Assembly (NCBI RefSeq): GCF_047511655.1
Contig: NC_133391.1
Span: 132,526,906-132,590,905, forward strand
Source: Castor canadensis
Taxonomy: Eukaryota > Chordata > Mammalia > Rodentia > Castoridae
Length of the DNA: 64,000 nucleotides
Reading direction: 5' to 3'
Below are positions 55,881 to 64,000 of this stretch, in pieces. The notes under the pieces were generated by a model, which searched no databases, was not told the DNA's origin, and was given only the letters and a program-made list of their open reading frames with translations. A program made the position numbers and the translations under genes. The stretch's first letter is position 1; every line of letters starts with the position of its first letter.

Positions 55881-57190
55881 TTGGACCCAGAGAAGGGCCT
55901 TGCCTTGGATCTGTTCCATTATAGAGAAATAGCTCATCTCTTTATTCTTAGAGATGCAGAAATGTCAAAAGTTACTTAGAATTACTATTAGACTCTCCCC
56001 CACCCCCTTCTTCAGCTTAATCTACCTGCTAATGACTTATTTACAGGCAGCCCCATGATGTCTAGAATATTTAGATGGAACTGGCAAAACCTTCTCTTTC
56101 TCTGTGCCTGTATTTTGGTGTGTGGCAATCATTTAGAATACCTTTCTGTGCCACATATTCTCCATTTGCTCTTCCAGACCTTTTCTTCATTCTGCTTCTG
56201 TCCTCTGGGAAGCAACTTGTATGGGCTACCTCCACTGAGCCCTTGCCTTTGGAAAAGCCAGTTGGATTTTCTGTTGCAAGGGCTATTCTGTGAGTAGGTC
56301 GTAACTCCTGTTCAGCAGCCCTCTCTGCCTGCAAGGTACAGTTACAGCTCTGGGTTCTGATAACCTTTCTTTGGCCCTCTTTAAATCTAGAGGTGATAAT
56401 GGGTTACCTGAGGATATGCTACCATCGTTAGCTGCTTTCCCCAAATCCTACCTGCATCTTTGAAAATGGTTCCTTTACTAAATTCTCTTGAATATCTCAT
56501 TCGCAGTCCTTTTTTTTTTTTTTTAGCCAGAAGATGACTACTGATTATACTCATCTATGTCCAAAACAGAATTGAGGTAACCTTACCTTTTTGCACTAGA
56601 CTCCAATTATAGTGGCCCTTAATAGCAGATGCCCTTGGGCCCCATGTTGGCTTTCTTAGGAGGGAACAGGTTATGGTTTCCTTAGCATGCTCCAAATGTG
56701 GTATCACCCATTATGCCAACTCAAAGTCATTAGGAATAGAATGAAATCTGGCAGCAGAAACATTGGCTGTCAACACTTGGTGGTTGTGGAATCCTTGTTA
56801 CTTGTTACCCCAGTAATTATCTCAACATGGATGTTGTGTGTAATCACCATAATGCTGACATCATTCTACCCCATAAGTATACCCCTAGGGAGTCGTGCCT
56901 TTCCTAATCCCAGTCTGGGTCCCTTCAAGAGAAGAACCAAAAGTAAAAAGATTTTGGGAAGATGCACATTTGCTAAATAGCCTCCAGCATTTTGTGCCTT
57001 CCCTTTTTACTTAGTGTTGATTTTCTTATTCACTTATTTAGCAAACACTTGTCGACTGTCTAGTATTGTCAGGCACTGAAAATAAAGATAAGTAAATAAA
57101 CAAATAGGACACTTTGCCTATGACTACTTGCCACTTCAGCTTCTACTAACTTCAATTAAGAACATTTATTTTGCTTCTGATATAAGTTTG

Positions 57191-57526
57191 CTAGTTTTCT
57201 TTTCTTTTTTTTTTTGTGATACTGGGATTTGAACTCAGGGCCTCATTCTTGCTAGGCAGGTTCTACTTGAGCCAATCCCACAGGCCTTTTTGCTTTATTT
57301 TTCTAACAAGTTCTCTCTTTTATGTCTGGATTGGCCTGGACCGCAGTCTTCCTATTTATTTTTCCCACATAGCTGGGATGACAGGTGCATGCCACTATAC
57401 CCAGTTCAAGATGGGGTCTTGAGAATGTTTTTTTGTTTGAGTTGCCTCGAACCATGATCTTTCCAATCTCTACCTTTTGAGTAAGCTGAGATTATAGGTG
57501 TGAACCATTGTGCCCGGCCTAGTTTT
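57191..57526 (-). repeat. three-part SINE (B1-B1-tRNA-like)
   Basis: On plus: tRNA-like reversed ('gggcctcattcttgctaggc'), B1 reversed ('tggattggcctggaccgcag' to 'atgccactatacccag'), second B1 reversed to 'gtgaaccattgtgcccggcc'. 'ctagtttt' at 57191-57198 and 57519-57526 is a likely target duplication. Confidence 0.87.
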
Positions 57527-58229
57527 GTTTCTTTAATTTTTCTTATTGCTTCCAGCCATATAGAAAGGAATTTCAAAAAATGAATAAATATTTGTTAAAC
57601 TGGCATATTCTTGGGTCAGACTGGAATCTTGTTGCAAGGTTTTTTCTTTAAATGGATTCTTTGGCATAAAAGTGAAGGGGTGGAAGAAACTGTCACTGTT
57701 TTGCTCTAGTTGGTTTAATACAGTTGAGTTTTAACTTAAAATTTACCTTGTTTGGAATCGATTATGGAAATGTTCAGAGAACTTTCCCCATATATTTTAT
57801 GGAATGTAAATTCTTCCTTTATATTCTCTTTGAATTAGCTCCTTTTTGGAATCTCACAGCCATGCTATGAATATTTTTTTCAATCTCTTTCTCATTTAGT
57901 CATTTTTGGCTGAACTCTACCAAAGTTTCTGATATGTTAGTAAGTTTAGGGAATTATTTTGATTCTTTTGGGTAAGAAATTGAAGTTTAAATTATTAATA
58001 TTTACCCTCCTAAAAGAAGTAGTTGGTAACAAAAGTTACTTAATTCTCAGATTTTAAGTGTGCTAGTGTTAACATGAAGTTTTAATTTTTCTGGAAAAGA
58101 ATTTGTTATTTGCCTACTTCCCTATAGTTTCAATGCCTTAATTCCACATTTAGGATGGAAATACACAGTCTGAACAATAGCTAATTAGAGATTGTATAGG
58201 TATATAGGTATAGTCTTGTCTCTTTGGTG

Positions 58230-58319
58230 GTTTTTTTTTTTTTTTTGACTATATGTGGGTTTAAACGCAGAGCCTCTTGATAGGCAGGCACTCTACAACT
58301 TGAGCCATGCTCCAGCCTT
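58230..58319 (-). repeat. tRNA-like SINE unit
   Basis: 'gataggcaggcactctacaa' and 'cttgagccatgctccagcct' reversed, with T15 tail. Confidence 0.85.
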
Positions 58320-58593
58320 ATTTTCTTTTCTAGAAGGCATTTACCATCTAGAGATTATGAATGGTGGTTTACAAGCTTTAGTGCTTTTTCTGAGCTCTTG
58401 TTCTTTCTCCTTTTATCTTTTTTTTTCTTCCTTTCCACTTCATTTCCTTTTACTTTCTTTTTCACCTTCAACCTTTAGGTTTAAAGTTCAGATTACTTTA
58501 GGCAGAGGTTTTTTTTTTTTTTAACTTAACTGTAGCTAATCTAAAATTGAGAATGTTCTTTAAAAACTAGTTTTTTTCTTTAAAACCTTAGAG

Positions 58594-58790
58594 ACAACAT
58601 AGTCTAGCTGTGGATTTGGAACCTAAACCTGTAGATTTAAATTCCGTCTCCAACATTGACTAACTGTGTGACCTTGGAAATGTTTCATTCTGTGCCTGTT
58701 TCCTCAGCTGTGTTATGGTAAAAGTACCTATTTCACATGGTAGTTGCCAGACTTACATGAGTCAATATGTAAAGTACTTATAGAAGTTCT
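58594..58790 (+). repeat. MIR element
   Basis: 'gactaactgtgtgaccttgg', 'ctgtttcctcagctgtgtta', 'tacttatagaagttct' follow the MIR order through its core and 3' part. The most complete MIR in the window. Confidence 0.85.
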
Positions 58791-59419
58791 ATATGCTTAT
58801 ATATATATATATGTTAAGTAAAATAATACTTTATAGTCTTACCAGCTATAGCATAATAATTACATTAATTGTAGTAACATCAACTAGTTTTGTATTAGGG
58901 ACAGAAACCCAGACTTTAAAGCATTTCCTGTGAGTACTCATGAGATACCTTTGAAACCTGGTGTTTTTAGTCATGTGTAAAAACCACATATATCATCTCC
59001 AAGTAGTGGTAATTCCAGGTGTGGTGGAAGTTGATCTGTATAGGTCTGTGGTAGAGTATAATTAGGTAAATGGAAAAACTGTTACTTTATACAGTGATAA
59101 GTCCTGAATTTCACCTTATTCCAGAAAGTGAGAATTAGCTACACCTTCACTATTTTTATTACCCAGGTCTTGGGAATGGCTTGTTTTAATATTCCAAAGA
59201 CTTTGGAGTGACTGTAATTGTACCTTCTCATTTGTATAAATCCTGTTATTTGAATTTCTCTCGTCAGTTAAATAAGCAGTAAAGAAAAACTCATATAATA
59301 CCTCTCCATACCCTCTCTTCCTGTTACCTTTGTTTTTCAAATATTTATTTTGATGTTATGTTAGCCTGAACTTGCTTTTACATTGTGTGAATGCAGTGTT
59401 AAGTGTTTGTGCATCATCT

Positions 59420-59800
59420 TTCATTTATTTATTGAGCACATCAAGTGCTTAGCACAATGGTAGGAGCTGAAAATACTTGTGTGAAAAGGATAGGTGAATC
59501 CTCTGTGTAAATGTATGACAATTCCAGAGGTTTGTAAAGGCTATAAAAGAATTAAAACAAGGTTATGACAGAGTGAGACTTTGGGGAATGGCAGTCTCAA
59601 GGATGGCTTCTTTGAGGAAAGGATATTTTAATTGAGAGATCCTTGCATTGAGATTTAAGGAGGAAAAGGAGTTGATCATGGAGGACCTGGGGGAGGGAAG
59701 GAGAGGATTCCAGGCATAGGGTCAAGCAGATGTTGAGGAACAAAGGAGGAAAGGGTATTTCCTAACAGAAAAGAGGCCAATGTGACTGGATTAAGGTATG
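59420..59800 (+). repeat. ancient interspersed repeat, family not named
   Basis: 'tatttattgagcacatcaag', 'gatggcttctttgaggaaag', 'gaggattccaggcatagggt' match the units at 8532-8900 and 17430-17880. Confidence 0.55.
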
Positions 59801-59817
59801 CATCCACATTTTTTGTT

Positions 59818-60004
59818 TGTTTTTATTTTCTTGGTGCTGGGGATCGAACCCAGAGCCTCATTTATGCAGAAAGCACTCTCTCACTCTCTCTTTTGGTGGT
59901 ACTGTTGAACTCTGAGCTTCACACTCTCAGCTATTTTTGCTAACCTTGATCCTCCTACCTGTGCGTCTCACATGGGATTACAAGTGTGTGTCATCACGCC
60001 TAAT
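59818..60004 (-). repeat. composite SINE, degraded
   Basis: 'ggtgctggggatcgaaccca' reversed ID head, a CT-rich middle, then 'gattacaagtgtgtgtcatc' reversed B1-like end. Confidence 0.75.
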
Positions 60005-60074
60005 TTATTTGTTGAGTTGGAGGATCATTTAGTGATAAATAAGTTTATTATAATTAATAAGTTTTATATATTCT

Positions 60075-60292
60075 ATTTTTTTGGGGTACTGAGTTTTGAA
60101 CTCACTTCATGAGGCTAGGGCTTCATGCTTGCTAAGCAGGTACTCTACCACGTCAGCCATACCTTAGCCCTTTTTGCTCTGGTATTGGAGATAGGGATTT
60201 TGCTTTTTGCCCAGGCTGGCCTGTATCATGATCCTCCCAATCTCAGCCTCCCAAGTAGCTAGGATTACAGGAGCGAGCCACCAGTGCCCAGC
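60075..60292 (-). repeat. dimeric B1 + tRNA-like SINE
   Basis: 'tcatgcttgctaagcaggta', 'gcctcccaagtagctaggat' reversed. Confidence 0.9.
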
Positions 60293-60510
60293 TTCCATGT
60301 ATTTTTCTTTGGGAGGGAATGATGGGGTTTGAACTCAGGGCCTACACCTTCAGCCACTCCCCCAACCCTTTTTTTTTGTGAAGGGTTTTTTCAGGATAGA
60401 GTCTTGCAAACTTTGCTGGGTCTGGCTTTGAACTGCAATTCTCCTGATCGTTGCCTTCTGAGTACCTAGGATTGCAGGCATGAGGCACTGGCACCTGGCC
60501 TTCCATGTAT
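60291..60510 (-). repeat. dimeric B1 + tRNA-like SINE with target duplication
   Basis: 'cttccatgtatt' occurs at 60291-60302 and 60499-60510, flanking a minus dimer ('ggggtttgaactcagggcct', 'tgaggcactggcacctggcc'). It entered the sequence right beside the older SINE at 60075-60292. Confidence 0.9.
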
Positions 60511-60559
60511 TCTTAATAGTGAATTTTGTAATCTTCATTTCTAAACATCAGAGGGGCTG

Positions 60560-60720
60560 ATGATAACAGCTGACATTTGTTTAGTGTTCTCCAGGCCTTG
60601 TGTGGTGTGAGTAGTTGTTCAGCAGCTTGCTTCTTTCCCTTCTGTAGCTGATGGAACTGAGGTAGAGTAGTTGAGAAACTCACCCAAATTAATCCAGCTA
60701 AGAAGTAGTGTGGATCAGGA
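60560..60720 (-). repeat. MIR fragment
   Basis: 'gatggaactgaggtagagta', 'caaattaatccagctaagaa' reversed MIR core. Confidence 0.6.
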
Positions 60721-60954
60721 GCACATTTTTGTGGATTAAACTTCTGAATACTGATTAACTGGTCCAGATTTGGGCAAGGTTGTAATGAGTAGAGAAGATG
60801 AGGAAGTAGGGGTTGGGGAATTAGTTGGTTTTATAAAAGCAGTGATTATTGTAGGTGGCTCCAGTGTTTTATGATTATCTTGATCCTGTTTAGTGATGAT
60901 GTAATTCCAGAGTCATTTTTCACTTATCACATTGTGAGCATGAATCTGCTGTCT

Positions 60955-61050
60955 AAAAGAGTCACTTTAGGGAGGGGGTGGGAGGAGGGAGGAGAAATGA
61001 CCCAAACATTATATTCACATATGAATAAAAGAAAAAAAAGAGTCACTTTA
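60955..61050 (+). mobile_element. 66 bp L1 3'-end insertion with 15 bp target duplication
   Basis: Exact 'aaaagagtcacttta' at 60955-60969 and 61036-61050 encloses only the last part of the L1 3' UTR: the G-rich tract ('gggagggggtgggaggaggg'), 'gagaaatgacccaaacatt' and 'tgaataaaagaaaa'. It has the same terminal sequence as the longer L1 copies in the window. Confidence 0.93.
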
Positions 61051-62079
61051 ATTTTTCATAATTCAAACTTCTAATAACTATCAAGAATTTGCAACAAGGG
61101 TAACTCATTGGGAATGTACCTGAGGAGGTAACTGATTTGTCCTGTTCAGTAACATGCCTTTAGCCTTTTTCTTCAAATAACATTGTTGTTGCAGGCATTC
61201 CTCCTAAGCAGTCACAGTCTTCCTGTGTGTGTTTTAAGTGAGTCATGTGTATAGTGTTCAGAGTCACCTTTGGCAAGGCATTCCAACAGATATAGTTAGA
61301 ACCTCGTGGTTTAGTCCTAAGTTGTCACTGGTTGGAAATGTTTCCTGAGTCTTTTTGAGGATGAGGTGTCCAGGAAATTGACATATAGGAAATGTGCAGC
61401 GGAGGAGTTCTGCAGTTAATTGGCAGCTTGTTAAGCCAGGTTCTGTTTTGCCTTTTGGTTCATTTCCATCAGCAGTAGAAGAGATGGATTGGCTGCTTAG
61501 GTGTCAGAAAGGGAAATGAGAAGAGAAGGAAATCATCATTTATTGAAGGTCTGTAATGTGCCTTTGGTAAGTATTTTACATAAACTTATGTAATAGCATA
61601 AAACTCTGAAGTGTATTGTATTACACTCCTTTTATGCTCATACTACTGGGGATATAGAAATGATTGGAAAAATAAAATCCATGAATCTCTAATAGCCCTT
61701 GCTTACTGTAGAAGACAAGCCTCCAAGAAATTATAATACTGTGTGGTAAATTATTGAATGGCTGTTATGTCCTAGCACTGAGATTACAGTGAGTGAATCA
61801 AGGTCTCCATCTTCAAGAAGTACACAAGCCTTGTAAGGGGAGATAAATAGATATTTAAATGAAGCCTATTTTTATTTTGAAGCAATTTTCCTTTAAAGCA
61901 GAATTAATGTAAAGTTTTGGGAACATTACTTTTGCCTAGTACTAAATTCTAAAAATGGTTCCTGGAGAAAGTTCAGGATATTAATTCATACATACTACTC
62001 TATCTTGGGTACTTAGAACGTATATGGCACATGGTAGGTATTCAGATATTTGTTATATGATGAATAGGCAATATACTTG

Positions 62080-62325
62080 AGTCAGCTACTCTCCAGATTT
62101 GATTTAGCTCCATCTGTTACTATCTCTGTAATATTGGGCAGGTCACTTCAACTTCTTATGAGTTTCCTCATCTAATGAGGAAAAAGATGATGCTAATAGT
62201 GTCTTCCTCATAGTGCTGTGAAATCAGATGAGATAATGTGTGAGACAATGTTTGAGTCACGTTTAGCATAGTATCACTACTACTTCCTGCAGTAGGCACT
62301 CAAATGTTGCTGTTGTTAGCATTAT
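62080..62325 (+). repeat. MIR element
   Basis: 'taatattgggcaggtcactt', 'tgagtttcctcatctaatga', 'gcagtaggcactcaaatgtt'. Confidence 0.8.
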
Positions 62326-63329
62326 TAAGCTAATAAGCCAATTTTGTATCACTGACACACATGATATTTGAATGTGATTTCGTGTGCAGGTGACTTTTCT
62401 TTTGGAACATTATTTAGTGTAGTCCTGATTACAATTTAAACAGCATTGAAGATGGAATCTGGTTCGTATTTTCAGTTTCTAGTCCCCAGGTTACTGGGAA
62501 ATGTTGGGTTGCTTCTAACCTGTTTCTGGAATCAGATACTTCATTGTACTTCTGATTGTATTTCTAGGTGAATAGCATTGTCACAGTTCATAGACAAAGT
62601 ACTCGAATGTGTGTGGTTTGAGAGAGAACAGATAACTAGAAATAGGAATAAACAAAGGTGTTTGTGATGGGGATGGCATGGTTTGAATAGTCGTAACTTC
62701 TGTTAGATCTCAGCTCCTAAAACATTTTTTGTTTTGTTAATATAAACTGGTTGAGAGCTAACTTAAAGTATAGGTTCAATGAGCTAAAAATATCAGTCTG
62801 TTTATAACTTCTTTGAATCAATAAGAATTTTTGAAAAGGATGTATATAGCCGTCACACTCATCTCTAGTGTTCTGGGATAGTTCTAACTTTAGGTAATAG
62901 TCTTCAGAGAGAACAGGTCATTAAATATATGACCAAATATAATTAAAATTTATGCTTTTATAACATTTTTCTTGAAATAAAAAATCTCAAAAAACTTTAA
63001 CATGCCAATTCGATTTAGAAAGTAGCTTGGTAATGCAGTATAGCAGAGGCAAGTGAGATTGTTCTATTTTATTTTTCAAAGATAAGATACAGGAATTTTA
63101 GAAAAAGGCAAAAGACTTATACAACCTGAAGAGAAACCAGAGTGTTGAGACAGGAATTTTAAATGTGCTCTTTTTCAAATATTGTCTATGTCTGACCCAA
63201 TGGCCCAATTGGAGAAAATGTTTCTTTGATGTTATCAAAACTTGTTAGGCAGGTTATGGGTAATGCTAACTCTGTAGCTAGTGTTGGACATCTGTATTAA
63301 AACTTACTTTATGACCTGCAGTGTGAGTG

Positions 63330-63423
63330 ATTTTTTTTTTTTGGGTGGTACTGGGGTTTGAACTCAGGGCTTTGTGCTTGCTGAGCCAGGTGCTCTTATC
63401 ACTTGAGCCACTCTGTCAGTCCC
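63330..63423 (-). repeat. tRNA-like SINE unit
   Basis: T-run, 'ggtggtactggggtttgaac' and 'cacttgagccactctgtcag' reversed. Confidence 0.9.
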
Positions 63424-64000
63424 ATGAGTGAAATTTTAAGTGCTTCCATTGAATGGAGTCTAGTTATTAATGAAATCTGAAAACAAATGAGCAGTTCCCT
63501 TTTATGGAGATAAGTTTTGACATGAACTTCCCCCCCTGTGTAGGATTTGACATGGTAGATGTGTGTGATTGGCAATTTGTGTGACTTTAAAGAGTTAAAA
63601 TTGTGATTTAATAGGAAAAACCATTTGTTTGGAAGTCACATCCTGGACTTAACCTCTACTAATCCCTGTCATCTTCATGGACAAGATTACATGGCTGCTT
63701 CACTTAGCTATGTGTAAATTATAATGAAAATAATGTCTGCCTTGCCTGTCTCTCAGGATCTTAGTGGTAAATGAACCTCACTAACAAGAGTCAGTTGCTG
63801 CAGAGTATATGGCAGCAGTTGACACCTGTGGACTCAGGGTAGGAAGACAAGGAACACTTGGTGTATAGGAGGATATTTTGAGCAACTGCAGACTTGTGGG
63901 AGATGAATTAAAAGGCTAGCCTGGCAAGGAATAGGGTGAGTGGTACTGCCAGAGAAAATGGGAAAGCTGAAGACTGACTGAAGAACTTAGGAAGGACTGA

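Larger units (their letters stand above)
52658..64000 (+). other. PLPP1: PLPP1 intron 1 (5' part)
   Basis: From the donor to the window end I find no further exon with acceptor, frame and donor that matches PLPP1. A first intron of tens of kilobases is known for this gene in other mammals. After the CpG island it is AT-rich with fewer repeats than the upstream 52 kb. The stretches 54043-55680, 55881-57190, 57527-58229, 58791-59419, 61051-62079, 62326-63329 and 63424-64000 hold nothing I can name beyond short homopolymers and the (CTCCCT)n patch at 55282-55310. Confidence 0.85.

Overview
The window is mammalian nuclear DNA from a rodent. It is AT-rich, intron-less reading frames are absent, and it is packed with SINEs of two kinds: short tRNA-derived ID-like units, and two- or three-part elements that join 7SL-like (B1-type) units to a tRNA-like unit. 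This SINE repertoire, with the phrase 'ctagcaagcacaaggccctgagttc', fits beaver (Castor) or a near relative. That species assignment is inferred from memory of the repeats, not from a search.

Only one protein-coding gene is supported. A CpG island (about 52030-52900) carries the promoter, 5' UTR and first coding exon (52600-52657, plus strand) of PLPP1, phospholipid phosphatase 1 (LPP1/PPAP2A). The exon encodes 19 codons plus one base and ends at a GT splice donor. Everything right of it, to 64000, reads as the 5' part of PLPP1 intron 1. Everything left of it (about 52 kb) looks intergenic, which agrees with the human order in which SLC38A9 lies upstream of PLPP1.

The upstream 52 kb is mostly layered retrotransposon debris. 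Ancient L1M, MIR, MER5A-like and MaLR pieces form the background, and younger SINEs and L1 3' ends lie on top. Four young L1 3' fragments (10988-11466, 12250-13214, 35190-36101, 38222-38672) share a guanine-rich 3' UTR tract, and three of them have clean 16 bp target-site duplications. A fifth insertion (60970-61035, in the PLPP1 intron) is only 66 bp.

Three structures stand out. (1) A 1.8 kb nuclear copy of mitochondrial DNA (29326-31124, minus strand: partial tRNA-Val, complete 12S rRNA, complete tRNA-Phe and part of the control region) has landed inside one SINE copy whose two halves and 13 bp target duplication still bracket it. (2) The L1 at 44463-46367 has a 5' inversion of the twin-priming type, with both arms and a 12 bp target duplication visible. 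(3) A 39-nt piece of the 5' end of 5S rRNA, with no tail and flanked by 14 bp direct repeats, sits inside a three-part SINE at 28332-28370.

No CRISPR array, operon, phage or other multi-gene system is present. I found no evidence for a new biochemical system; the interest lies in the insertion history.
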